A stretch of 45,996 nt of DNA from a virus. Shown piece by piece: positions 1 through 8,158 of the stretch. The DNA is taken from the IMG/VR virus record IMGVR_UViG_3300020469_000080, positions 1-45,996 of that record, one strand, 5' to 3'. The position numbers and the translations under genes are program-made. The stretch's first letter is position 1, and every line of letters begins with the position of its first letter. Below the pieces are notes generated by a model. The model did no database searches, had not been told where the DNA came from, and saw only the letters and a program-made list of their open reading frames with translations.

Positions 1-804
1 ATCACTTGCAACTATTCCCCCACCAAGCGCAGTGCCACTTACAGTTCCAGTAAATGATGCTGCACCAGTACAATTTAGGTTAGAAGTTGTTAAACTATTA
101 GCATTAACTCCTACAAAAGTTGGGCTGGATGTTGTGCTAACATCTTGACCAATAGAAATTGAATCAGAACTACCTATAGTAACACCAGTTCCTGCTATAC
201 CGTCAAAACTTATTACCGCACCGATTGTTGCAGGTGATAAATTAACACTAAGTCTACCAGTAGAAGATAAAGATAAATTACTATCAGTAGAAAATGCCGC
301 CCTTGCCCTAGAATCATTATAATAAAGTGCAGAAGGACTTTCTGAAACATCTTGCGATGCAAAGCCAACTTGTGCTGGGGCAAGTTGACCACTTAAACTT
401 TGAATACTTGGAATTCTTGTAGATGGGAATACCCCACTAGTAATTTTTGTTGTACTTAGATTTGGAATACGTGTGGATGAGAATGTTCCGCTAGTAATAA
501 CATTTGAAGGTAATGGTGCTAAATGTGTTGGACCAACAGCATTTGAATTAAATGAAAACAATCCACTAGTTGAATCATAAGTTAATTGAGTGTGATTACC
601 ATTTCCAGTAGACACAACACTTATTGCACTTGTGAACCCTGTAATATTTGACGTTGATCTGATTTCATTGATCGCACTAACTAAATTAGTTTTGTCTGTA
701 GTATTAAGATTATCAGGTTCACCAATGTACTCAGCCATAGTATTTGTGGAATTTCTCCAAATTTCTATGGTATCAGTTAAATTTACTGTAATTTTTCTGG
801 TCAT
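1..804 (-). CDS. Tail-fibre-like protein, 5' part (cut at window edge)
   Basis: The reading frame is open from an ATG at 804 to the left edge (268 codons, no stop), so the C-terminus is missing. The N-terminus (MTRKITVNLTDTIEIWRN..., then EYIGEPDNLNT) parallels that of the fibre gene at 11279-12484 (MARLQNVDLSNTVNGW..., then GYIGDLDNLNT), which makes the two paralogues. The rest is rich in Ser, Thr, Gly and Asn, with repeated ITSG(T/V)F..RIP units typical of beta-structured phage fibres. It is likely a distal tail or baseplate-attached adhesin that contacts the host. A T4-type late promoter lies 37 bp upstream. The specific receptor is unknown. Confidence 0.75.
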   Translation of the reverse strand, partial: MTRKITVNLTDTIEIWRNSTNTMAEYIGEPDNLNTTDKTNLVSAINEIRSTSNITGFTSAISVVSTGNGNHTQLTYDSTSGLFSFNSNAVGPTHLAPLPSNVITSGTFSSTRIPNLSTTKITSGVFPSTRIPSIQSLSGQLAPAQVGFASQDVSESPSALYYNDSRARAAFSTDSNLSLSSTGRLSVNLSPATIGAVISFDGIAGTGVTIGSSDSISIGQDVSTTSSPTFVGVNANSLTTSNLNCTGAASFTGTVSGTALGGGIVASD

Positions 805-839
805 ATACTATACTCATTTTTTCTATAGGTTGCTTATGT

Positions 840-1289
840 TTATTTATAAGGTTTTATGGCAAGTTTAAACTCATCCTCATAATATTTTCTAACATCTGGA
901 ATCATTCCTTTCATTTCTAGGGGAAATTTTATTTCTTTTAATATCTGATCATAAGTATCAGAGTCTAAATGATACTGGATAAAATGTGGATCATTTTCCG
1001 CTAGTAAATATTTATCATTTAATAATTCAAAGAAATCTTCATTAAAATCTTGAGATAGCCAATATGCATAACATATAGCAACAAAATATGATTTTGCTGG
1101 TCTAATAGTTTCATCAACATATTCATTGAAATGCAAAACAGCATCTCTAACTATATTTTCTTCACTCCATGTCACATCCATTTTATTCAAATCATCTGAA
1201 TACTCTCTATTAAGTAAGTGATAAACTTGGGACGCTGTTCTCCATTTTTTCATACCAATCCAATAGTCCTTTATATCCATTACACCCAT
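840..1289 (-). CDS. Unknown acidic protein, last gene of the island
   Basis: I do not recognise this 149-aa protein. It is acidic and aromatic-rich, apparently helical, with no membrane segment and a single Cys. The listed ATG (1289) is preceded by AAGGA at good spacing but makes the gene overlap the end of the radical-SAM gene at 1210-2139 by 80 bp. In-frame ATGs at 1280 and 1253 would shorten the overlap, and the latter has AAAGGA about 12 nt upstream. Its position at the operon end, coupled to a radical-SAM gene, suggests an accessory or substrate protein, but no function can be assigned. Confidence 0.55.
   Translation of the reverse strand: MGVMDIKDYWIGMKKWRTASQVYHLLNREYSDDLNKMDVTWSEENIVRDAVLHFNEYVDETIRPAKSYFVAICYAYWLSQDFNEDFFELLNDKYLLAENDPHFIQYHLDSDTYDQILKEIKFPLEMKGMIPDVRKYYEDEFKLAIKPYK
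841..848 (-). promoter_or_regulatory. T4-type late promoter (TATAAATA)
   Basis: The minus strand reads TATAAATA, the T4 late-promoter consensus, 37 bp before the fibre ATG at 804. It is built from the last codons and the stop codon of the upstream gene (Tyr-Lys-stop). Chance matches to this octamer are expected in AT-rich DNA, so the call rests on its position directly before a structural gene. Confidence 0.6.
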
Positions 1290-2139
1290 TATTTAAATCC
1301 TTGACGTATCGGTAATGTTCTGTTAAACAATTACCAAAATATTTGCATGAAGCACAAATCGGACTTATCATTTCTTTTTTTTCTTTTTCTGCCCAATCTA
1401 AATAAGATTGGAAAGAATCCAATTCGTGAAAGTATTCTCTATCGTGTACATCAAACTCCAATACTCCAAACTTGCCGTTAGGAGTAATGTAAACATGATC
1501 ATCCGAAAATGCATTGTATAATCCATTAAAAGACTCCTCTATCTTGTCTGCATTTACAAATTGAAAATCCATTTGATTTTCTAATTCCATCCACTGAATA
1601 ACAAACTTTTCAAAATCTAAATGCGTCACAGTAAATGCATTTGCTTGATTAATAGAATATGGTTTAATTTCTACTGATTTAACAGCACCACACATGTTCA
1701 ATAATTTTATCATTTCATTTACATTCATCTTTAAGACTTGCGGTGATGCAAGAATAAGAACGGCAATCGGTACTGAACTCATCATCATATTCTGAAATAC
1801 TAGATTTGATTTCTCTCTTGCTTCAAAATCATAAGATACTGATAAATAAACATCGTCATCAAAGAAACCATCGTGCATCATAGAATAGTTTGTATTGATA
1901 TTTATTTTTCCATCATAATACTTTTTAATTGTATTTTTAACATCATAAAAATAATTTTTTTTCATAGCACCAATTTCACCACCATATAGATCAACATGCT
2001 CTATATCTGGAATTTGTGAAAGTAATTCATCAAGTCTCTCAATTGAAATTTTTTTCTGGTCGCCTAATTGTTCTGAAGTAAGATAACAAAAATCACAGCG
2101 AAAATTACAAAAATAAGATGGATTTACAGATACAATCAT
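1210..2139 (-). CDS. Radical-SAM enzyme with Cys-rich (SPASM/Twitch-like) C-terminus
   Basis: The 309-aa protein carries the 4Fe-4S/SAM motif CNFRCDFC (C11, C15, C18) close to the N-terminus and a GGE-type motif (LYGGEIG) about 40 residues later. The C-terminal cluster CASCKYFGNC...GC (C262, C265, C271, C286) fits an auxiliary iron-sulfur site. Such enzymes generate a 5'-deoxyadenosyl radical and often modify peptides. The start ATG overlaps the stop of the preceding radical-SAM gene (ATGA), so the two are probably translated together. The substrate is unknown, and membership of a peptide-modifying subfamily is inferred from the C-terminal Cys pattern and the context. Confidence 0.75.
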   Translation of the reverse strand: MIVSVNPSYFCNFRCDFCYLTSEQLGDQKKISIERLDELLSQIPDIEHVDLYGGEIGAMKKNYFYDVKNTIKKYYDGKININTNYSMMHDGFFDDDVYLSVSYDFEAREKSNLVFQNMMMSSVPIAVLILASPQVLKMNVNEMIKLLNMCGAVKSVEIKPYSINQANAFTVTHLDFEKFVIQWMELENQMDFQFVNADKIEESFNGLYNAFSDDHVYITPNGKFGVLEFDVHDREYFHELDSFQSYLDWAEKEKKEMISPICASCKYFGNCLTEHYRYVKDLNNGCNGYKGLLDWYEKMENSVPSLSLT

Positions 2140-3170
2140 GCATATTCTCTTACATATTCAGTAACTTTAGTGTCCATTCTATTTAAAGAAATTATGTCTT
2201 TTGCCATAGATTTCATATGTTTACAATGATCTTCAACCATGTTATGTTGTTTCAAATCTTTAATTGTTTTACGGCATCCATTACAAATTTCAAACATAGG
2301 ACAAGTAAAACATGAATTTTTAAGACTCATTAAACTCAAATCATTACTGAGGGGTGTTTCAAAACCCCCATTCATTTCATATTCAAAATCTATTGGTTTA
2401 TCAAGATCATCACCAAAAGAGCCGCAAGAATAGTAATCACCTTCTGGTTGGATATTACGAATACCACTATCGCAGTTTCTAGATTGAGGACATATAGTTG
2501 GTTTTTTTCTTAGCCTATTTAACATTTGTTGGGTGTTATGTTCCCAATCACTAAGTCCTGCTTTCCAAATTTGAATATATCTCTCATAAATTTTTGATAA
2601 TCTATATGGTGCTGACTGAGAACCAGATGCCATAGCATAATTTACCTTACAAACAACATTCATCTTCTTAGCAAGTTGTACAGTCTGTATTACAGTATCT
2701 TCATTTTCATCCACAATTACCGCAATAAATGATGGTCTATACCCTACATGCTCAAGCATCGCATCAGAACATTTCCAAAAATCTTCTTCTGTAAATTCGC
2801 TGTAATCACCTTTAAGTCTACCCCCACCATATTGAAATGAAGTCCCAACACCAATTCTATGATGATTAAAGAGTTCTGCCCATTTTTTTGGTTTTATTAA
2901 AAAAGGATACAAATTAGTTGTAAGGGATATTGTCGCTGGCATATTATGTTTATCTAAAAACTCTATTAACTTCCAATAGTAGTTTGGCCTCATCATTAAA
3001 GGATCACCACCATTTACGATGATAGTTTGTGTTTTAGGGAATCTTTTAAGAAATTTGAATATCTTATTCAAATCAAGTACAGCAGTGTTATCTTCTTGAG
3101 TAATTTTAGAAGAAGAACAGAAAGAGCATTTAAAATTGCATAATTCTGTTGGTTTAATGATTAGGTCCAT
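2136..3170 (-). CDS. Radical-SAM/SPASM enzyme
   Basis: In this 344-aa protein, CNFKCSFC (C11, C15, C18) binds the SAM-cleaving 4Fe-4S cluster and VNGGDPLM is the GGE-like motif. The C-terminal half has a SPASM-like set: CPQSRNC, then C-G-S-F, then CFTCPMFEICNGC (C287, C290, C296, C299) and a last Cys at 316. The SPASM domain is known from enzymes that modify ribosomally made peptides and from anaerobic sulfatase-maturating enzymes. The start overlaps the end of an upstream oxygenase gene by 10 bp. It shares only the general fold with the neighbouring radical-SAM gene and is not a near-identical duplicate. Confidence 0.8.
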   Translation of the reverse strand: MDLIIKPTELCNFKCSFCSSSKITQEDNTAVLDLNKIFKFLKRFPKTQTIIVNGGDPLMMRPNYYWKLIEFLDKHNMPATISLTTNLYPFLIKPKKWAELFNHHRIGVGTSFQYGGGRLKGDYSEFTEEDFWKCSDAMLEHVGYRPSFIAVIVDENEDTVIQTVQLAKKMNVVCKVNYAMASGSQSAPYRLSKIYERYIQIWKAGLSDWEHNTQQMLNRLRKKPTICPQSRNCDSGIRNIQPEGDYYSCGSFGDDLDKPIDFEYEMNGGFETPLSNDLSLMSLKNSCFTCPMFEICNGCRKTIKDLKQHNMVEDHCKHMKSMAKDIISLNRMDTKVTEYVREYA

Positions 3171-3751
3171 GGCGAATTCTTTATATTAAAACCAAAGTTT
3201 AATGTAATTCTCTCCATGTTAGGTTTTCTAAAATTTTCAACTCTATGCTGAAACTTCAAATCTTGGCTACCTAATATAAGATCATATTTTTTAGGTAGAT
3301 GAAAACAAGTTACACGTTTGTTTTGTTCCATATTCCTAAACATAATCTCACCACCAGACCCTAACTGCATGTCAGTGAAGTATAATAAAAAGAAAACATT
3401 TGCACCTTCAATTAAATCATTATGCCAAACGTCTGAACCAGATGAAGTGCCATTCCAAAGATACGAATATATTAATTTCTTGCTCTCCACAGAGTTGTCA
3501 TACTTAGACAAATATGTTTCGTGTAGTAGACTAGCCGTTTTTTTTATTTTTCTTTTCATAAAATTCAAATGATAATTCCAAGCAATTTTGTAATTTTTAT
3601 TGTCTTTAGATTTTATCCATGGCATTTTTGGAATAGTATCTCTACTCTCTGTATTCATATTTAACCATTTTAATCTTGGGATGGTATCATCAATATGAAT
3701 AAACATATCTTTTCTATTATCCAGCAAATATCCTTGTTCATTTATTTCCAT
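3161..3751 (-). CDS. 2OG-Fe(II) oxygenase, paralogue of next upstream gene
   Basis: The 196-aa protein has an iron-binding facial triad: WHND gives H110 and D112, FQHRV gives H169, and ERITLNF gives R181, which would bind 2-oxoglutarate. The layout matches the 2OG-Fe(II) oxygenase superfamily, which hydroxylates amino-acid side chains or small molecules. It is clearly a paralogue of the 3742-4308 product: both share the MFIH(I)xDT(I/L)PxLKWL segment, GGEIM(F/Y)RNM, F(H)LPKKYD and the (N/E)SPW end. The ATG at 3751 follows AAGGA by 6 nt. The substrate is unknown; proteins of the same island are the obvious candidates. Confidence 0.78.
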   Translation of the reverse strand: MEINEQGYLLDNRKDMFIHIDDTIPRLKWLNMNTESRDTIPKMPWIKSKDNKNYKIAWNYHLNFMKRKIKKTASLLHETYLSKYDNSVESKKLIYSYLWNGTSSGSDVWHNDLIEGANVFFLLYFTDMQLGSGGEIMFRNMEQNKRVTCFHLPKKYDLILGSQDLKFQHRVENFRKPNMERITLNFGFNIKNSPWT

Positions 3752-4308
3752 GGAGATTCCTTAACTTTAAATCTAAAAAGCATTGTTATTCTTTCTTGCT
3801 TCAATTCTTTTGTATGCTCAACTCTATGTTGAAACTTTAAATCATCACCTACACTCCCCATTACTATATCGTATTTTTTAGGTAGATGAAAAGTAGTTAT
3901 TCTTTTATTTTCTTTCATATTTCTGTACATTATCTCACCACCATTATTTGGTTCTGAGTCTGTAAAATACAAATTAAATTGTAAGTTACCACCTTCAGTA
4001 TCGTGATGCCACTCACACGAACCAGTGTCTGTCCCATTCCACATAGTATAATAATCCAAGTTCTTTTCGGTTTCCCACGGTAAGTAGGTTTCCCAAAGTA
4101 GATTGGCAGTTTTTAACATCTTACTTCTCATAGAGTGAAAATAATAATTCCAAGCCACACTTTGCCACCTATCAGACTTTTTTGAATCGCTTCTCTTTAA
4201 ATATAACCATTTTAATTTTGGTAACGTATCTTTTATATGAATAAACATATTGGGATTGTTCTCAATAAAACATCCAGAACTTTTATCAAAATTTTCATCA
4301 ATATGCAT
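3742..4308 (-). CDS. 2OG-Fe(II) oxygenase, paralogue of next downstream gene
   Basis: The 188-aa product runs from an ATG at 4308 that has GGGAG 5 nt upstream, within the final codons of the preceding oxygenase gene. The GTG at 4326 gives a longer frame but lacks this support. WHHD (H101, D103), FQHRV (H161) and ERITM (R173) form the expected Fe(II) and 2-oxoglutarate sites. It is a tandem duplicate of the 3161-3751 gene that has since diverged. Retention of all catalytic residues in both copies argues for two active enzymes with different targets or sites. Confidence 0.8.
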   Translation of the reverse strand: MHIDENFDKSSGCFIENNPNMFIHIKDTLPKLKWLYLKRSDSKKSDRWQSVAWNYYFHSMRSKMLKTANLLWETYLPWETEKNLDYYTMWNGTDTGSCEWHHDTEGGNLQFNLYFTDSEPNNGGEIMYRNMKENKRITTFHLPKKYDIVMGSVGDDLKFQHRVEHTKELKQERITMLFRFKVKESPWK

Positions 4309-4309
4309 T

Positions 4310-4840
4310 TTACTCCCACCCAACACTTACAGTCATTCTTGGTTTATCTCCAAAATAAGGTCTAATACAATGCACCATAGAACTATTAAAAACTACTAAT
4401 CTACCTACTTTTGGCTTTATTCTAGTTTTATTTTTTGGATATTCAAAAATATCCAGAGAATCGTAAATATCTAACTCGCCACCTTGCCAACCATTATCAT
4501 CTATATCTATGAAAAATAAAGTAATAATTTTAGACTCTGTTCCATCATGATGTGGTTCCCAAATCATATTTTCATTATTATCTTCTTCATACTTGACAAT
4601 CTTAATTAAATGTGATATAGCAATTTTATTTATATTTGAATCTTTACATAACGCAATAGTTTTTGCCTTATTTAAATTTGGAAAATCATCCATATGATTT
4701 TTAATATTTATTGCCATATTTTTTTGCATATTAAATCTTGGCAGATCATCCATTGCCGATTTATCAAAAGAAAACTTATGTCTTATCTTGTTAAGTTCTT
4801 CTTGGCTTAAAAAATCGTCATAAATTTCTACAGAATTCAT
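4310..4840 (-). CDS. 2OG-Fe(II) oxygenase (prolyl-hydroxylase-like fold)
   Basis: The 176-aa product shows PHHDG (H97, D99) followed by GWQGGELDIYD, VGRLVVFNSSMVH (H157) and KPRMTVSVGW (R168). This is the classic P4H-type arrangement seen in many marine phage oxygenases. It is more typical of the family than the two downstream paralogues. The ATG at 4840 follows AAGGAAAGATTAA and overlaps the end of the preceding radical-SAM gene by 23 bp. The likely reaction is hydroxylation of a peptide or small substrate using oxygen and 2-oxoglutarate; the target is unknown. Confidence 0.82.
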   Translation of the reverse strand: MNSVEIYDDFLSQEELNKIRHKFSFDKSAMDDLPRFNMQKNMAINIKNHMDDFPNLNKAKTIALCKDSNINKIAISHLIKIVKYEEDNNENMIWEPHHDGTESKIITLFFIDIDDNGWQGGELDIYDSLDIFEYPKNKTRIKPKVGRLVVFNSSMVHCIRPYFGDKPRMTVSVGWE

Positions 4841-6485
4841 TTAATCTTTCCTTTATCATTTCTTCATTTTTATCTAATAATATTTTCATCTCATTAACAA
4901 TATCTTTATCCTTAAAGTGTCCAACATCAAACTTATCTATACTATGAGAATTATCATCAAGAAATATATTTCTTATCAGTTCTTTGTAAACAAAAAACAT
5001 TGGTATATCGTTCAATATATTCCACAACTCTTTTGCCACTTCACTCACGTTTTCATAAGTGGTGTATTCTTTTATAAAACTTAAACCCACATGTGGTGTG
5101 AATAAATTCATTATGAACATTTCTAAATATTCTTCAAACGTATATGAAAAACACTCAACTATAGTATCATATTCATACGCTACATCACCATATATTGGAT
5201 TTACTTCAACATCATCCCATTTTCCACTATAGTTGCCATCAAATTGTGTCAGTACCTTTGAGGTTTTTATTTTATATTTTTCTTGATATTCTTTACTAGC
5301 AGTTTCAGTTGCTGGTAAAACCATATAAGGATATCTAGTGTCTGCCCATACATCAAGACCTTTCCATTCTTCCCAATCTTTTCCTTCATTATATCCAACT
5401 CTATAGTATACTTTAAATTCCTCGTAAAAATCTTTTAATGTGGAACCTGGCATTGCTAAAATTAGTTCTAAGTCTAGCCATAATTCTTTTTCTTTAAAAT
5501 TATTCCATTTATTAGTTAAATGATCCACCAACTCATAGGTTTCCTCAACATCAAGGTCTCTCCTGTTCGCAATTTTTCTCGCTTCTGGTGATATTGATTG
5601 TAAACTAATACTAATAACTTGGCGAGTAATATCATGCTCAATCATAAAATCAAGCATTTCTTTTTTCTGTTCCAATTTTAAAGTTTTTAATACTGATAGA
5701 TTCTCACCAATTTGAACCCCATTATCCACCATGTGCATCATCATTTCTCTATCGCGTTCTTTAAACATTCCTGTATTAGCATCACACAAATCAATATGTA
5801 CACCTTTGAACCGCCCTATAAATTCCATTTCATCCTTTATCACAGCCATAGGTTTTTTTAGAACTTTTGTTCCAGTACCGCCACCCCACTCACAATAAGA
5901 ACACTTAAATGGGCATCCTCTAGTGCTTTCATATATCAATGTTATTCTCTCATATAAGTCTATATTTTTAATAAAATGCTTATATTCTTTGGTAAAATAA
6001 TCTTCACATCTCTTATATACATTCGTATGTCCAAATGGAAGAGGAATTTTTAAAGAACTACCCAAATAAAATGGAATCTTTTTCTTATCAACAGAATCCT
6101 CTAAATACATATCAAGAAAGTATTGAACGAATATTTCTCCTGGAGCAAGAGGGTCTGCAACATAGTCATAATCTTTTATTATATCAGGGTCTTGTTGAGG
6201 ACCACCCATGACTACTATGGTATCTGGGTCAAGACCATTTCGTATCCTTTGGTTAATTTTATAATTCCAAACATAATTGGTAAAAAAGACAATAGAACAC
6301 CCTTTAACATTATCCAAACAATCTTGTATTGTAACTTCATTCCATTTAAATATTGGCTCCACCCAAGTAACTTTTTCTGGATATTTACCATAATCTTCAT
6401 AAAAACATTTAAAAAGCATCCAATGATAATTAAATTCGGCCCTTGAAGGTATTCCTGTTGGATTTATATAACCTACTTTAATCAC
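4818..6485 (-). CDS. Radical-SAM enzyme, possibly with B12-binding-like N-terminus
   Basis: This 555-aa protein is the largest of the island. Its N-terminal ~125 residues (VGYINPTG..., VVMGGPQQDPD, then a PGE turn) resemble the Rossmann-like domain of cobalamin-binding radical-SAM enzymes. RGCPFKCSYCEWGG supplies the cluster Cys (C191, C195, C198). Class-B cobalamin enzymes methylate unreactive carbon or phosphorus, or rearrange carbon skeletons. I see no clear DxHxxG cobalamin-ligand motif, so actual B12 binding is uncertain. The start appears to be GTG at 6485, overlapping the upstream stop by 8 bp. The C-terminal ~180 residues are family-specific and not recognised. Confidence 0.75.
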   Translation of the reverse strand: MIKVGYINPTGIPSRAEFNYHWMLFKCFYEDYGKYPEKVTWVEPIFKWNEVTIQDCLDNVKGCSIVFFTNYVWNYKINQRIRNGLDPDTIVVMGGPQQDPDIIKDYDYVADPLAPGEIFVQYFLDMYLEDSVDKKKIPFYLGSSLKIPLPFGHTNVYKRCEDYFTKEYKHFIKNIDLYERITLIYESTRGCPFKCSYCEWGGGTGTKVLKKPMAVIKDEMEFIGRFKGVHIDLCDANTGMFKERDREMMMHMVDNGVQIGENLSVLKTLKLEQKKEMLDFMIEHDITRQVISISLQSISPEARKIANRRDLDVEETYELVDHLTNKWNNFKEKELWLDLELILAMPGSTLKDFYEEFKVYYRVGYNEGKDWEEWKGLDVWADTRYPYMVLPATETASKEYQEKYKIKTSKVLTQFDGNYSGKWDDVEVNPIYGDVAYEYDTIVECFSYTFEEYLEMFIMNLFTPHVGLSFIKEYTTYENVSEVAKELWNILNDIPMFFVYKELIRNIFLDDNSHSIDKFDVGHFKDKDIVNEMKILLDKNEEMIKERLNEFCRNL

Positions 6486-7116
6486 CTTTATAGAACTCCA
6501 TATTCATAAATTGTATCTTTGTGAACCCCTTTAAAACCTTAGATGTATATGGAGTTTCCATTATGGCACTGTCTGGATGGGTAGACATTTTTTTCATTTG
6601 AGTGTATAGTGTTTTGGCTGTAGGAACGTAAATAGGTCTGTTCTCAATTTCAGTTTTGCAAAATTTCACCATGATTTTATAAAAGTCTATTTCTTGCCTT
6701 CTGGTTAAGCAATCTCTATAAATTCCATTTATTTGAATATTTGACATTATTGTATAATTTTTAGTTTTCTCTGTACCAATCCACCCTAACTCATAATCAT
6801 TATTCACTGCTGTTTTAGGTGATCCAGTAAATTGAGTAGTATAATCTTCTATCATAGATTTACTGTTAACTTCAGATAATAAATTACTTGATAATGGAAC
6901 ACTAAAAACGTACACTTCACTACTCAAAAAATTATCTAAAAAATGAACACATGGGGGTAATTCTATATCAACTGAATAATCAAACATTGTATAGCATACA
7001 TTATACTCTATGTCAATTTCTTTAATTGGATTAGTTAATCTTTTCAATCTTGTTGGAAATCTATTTATAAAAGATTGACTTATTGGAGATTTATCACTAT
7101 TTCCATAAAAAAACAT
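6478..7116 (-). CDS. Unknown island protein (212 aa)
   Basis: Not recognised. The protein has scattered Cys and His but no HxD triad, CxxxCxxC motif or membrane segment. The ATG at 7116 lies one base after the stop of the preceding radical-SAM gene, and its end overlaps the GTG start of the large radical-SAM gene by 8 bp, so it is translated within the operon. It could be a scaffold, substrate-recognition partner or substrate of the flanking radical-SAM enzymes. A TATAAATA inside its 5' end (7062-7069) is in coding sequence and may be chance. Confidence 0.6.
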   Translation of the reverse strand: MFFYGNSDKSPISQSFINRFPTRLKRLTNPIKEIDIEYNVCYTMFDYSVDIELPPCVHFLDNFLSSEVYVFSVPLSSNLLSEVNSKSMIEDYTTQFTGSPKTAVNNDYELGWIGTEKTKNYTIMSNIQINGIYRDCLTRRQEIDFYKIMVKFCKTEIENRPIYVPTAKTLYTQMKKMSTHPDSAIMETPYTSKVLKGFTKIQFMNMEFYKGD

Positions 7117-7117
7117 C

Positions 7118-8158
7118 TCATCTTAATCCTTGATTTTCAATATATCTATGTGTCATCTTATAAACACATTCATCAAAAATTTCCTCTGCATATTTGTAAT
7201 CGTGTGCCATGAAACACCCAAGAGTACATCTATGGAAATATTCACAAGTAGAGCAATTATACTTCTCAAGAAATGCTTTCTCAATAGGTTTGTTATTAGC
7301 CTTCTGTATATCGGTTTTATACATCGCCTTATCTCTTGGCTCTTGAACAAGATTTCCACACAAACACATTGTACCATCCTCAAGAACTAATTTTGACGAT
7401 CTGCATGAAACAACATTACGCTCATTTTCTATCCAAGAACGAATAGGATCAATCTTAGGATAGTTATCTATAAAGTGTGTAAAAATATCGTAATGTTCTT
7501 TATCTGTCGGCATACTTCTTTCTGCTTGACAATCAGGCATATAGTAATCAGCATAAACCTTAACGCCCTTATGATATAATTCGTGCATAAAATCTTTAGG
7601 ATCAGTTAACCAATATTTGATATTTGATTTAGTAAGAAGGACTCCTATGCCTTCTAGATCATCCCAGAAATCATATACATTTTCTTTGAAAATCTCTAAG
7701 TTTGGTTTGTTAAATCTACCTCTAGGATCATATGAAGTTACGAGTTTTGAGTTGCAACCCATGTCTCTACACGCCTTCAATATATCACGCACATAGTCTC
7801 TTTTACTAATTACAAGGTTAGTTACCCAATTAATTCCTATACTCTCAAACTTATATTTTTTTCCTAAATCTGTTATACCTTGTGCAAGAGAAATGTAATC
7901 ATTTTTTAGTTTTTCATCAAAAATCTCGTCTGCAAATATTTCTCCACCCATGATGTTTAAAACTACATGTTTCCTCATCTCCTTTTGAAAAAACTTTTCT
8001 ATTGATTCCAACTTGTCCAATACAGTATCAATACCCACAATATTATCGTGGTCTTGCCAGCAAAATGGACAAGACAGATTGCAAAATTCAAATAAATGAA
8101 TCGTGTACTCTTGTTGTTTGTCTCTCTTATCTCTTAAAATAAAGTCTACTAAATCCAA
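7118..8158 (-). CDS. Radical-SAM/SPASM enzyme, TTG start
   Basis: The 346-aa protein has CNLSCPFC (C26, C30, C33) and an MGGEIF motif. Its C-terminal SPASM-like region has CRSS...DGTMCLCGN, CSTCEYFHRCTLGC (C302, C305, C311, C315) and a last Cys at 331. The frame begins with TTG at 8158, overlapping the upstream TGA as TGATTG and preceded by AGGAG at 8 nt. No ATG exists before the cluster motif, so a non-ATG start is forced. The spacing of the last four Cys matches that of the 9700-10719 enzyme, suggesting a related auxiliary-cluster fold. The substrate is unknown. Confidence 0.8.
   Translation of the reverse strand: MDLVDFILRDKRDKQQEYTIHLFEFCNLSCPFCWQDHDNIVGIDTVLDKLESIEKFFQKEMRKHVVLNIMGGEIFADEIFDEKLKNDYISLAQGITDLGKKYKFESIGINWVTNLVISKRDYVRDILKACRDMGCNSKLVTSYDPRGRFNKPNLEIFKENVYDFWDDLEGIGVLLTKSNIKYWLTDPKDFMHELYHKGVKVYADYYMPDCQAERSMPTDKEHYDIFTHFIDNYPKIDPIRSWIENERNVVSCRSSKLVLEDGTMCLCGNLVQEPRDKAMYKTDIQKANNKPIEKAFLEKYNCSTCEYFHRCTLGCFMAHDYKYAEEIFDECVYKMTHRYIENQGLR

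Noticed and set aside
7062-7069. TATAAATA inside the 6478-7116 gene
   Set aside because: Inside coding sequence with no suitable downstream start nearby; treated as chance, as is a similar match near 9867.
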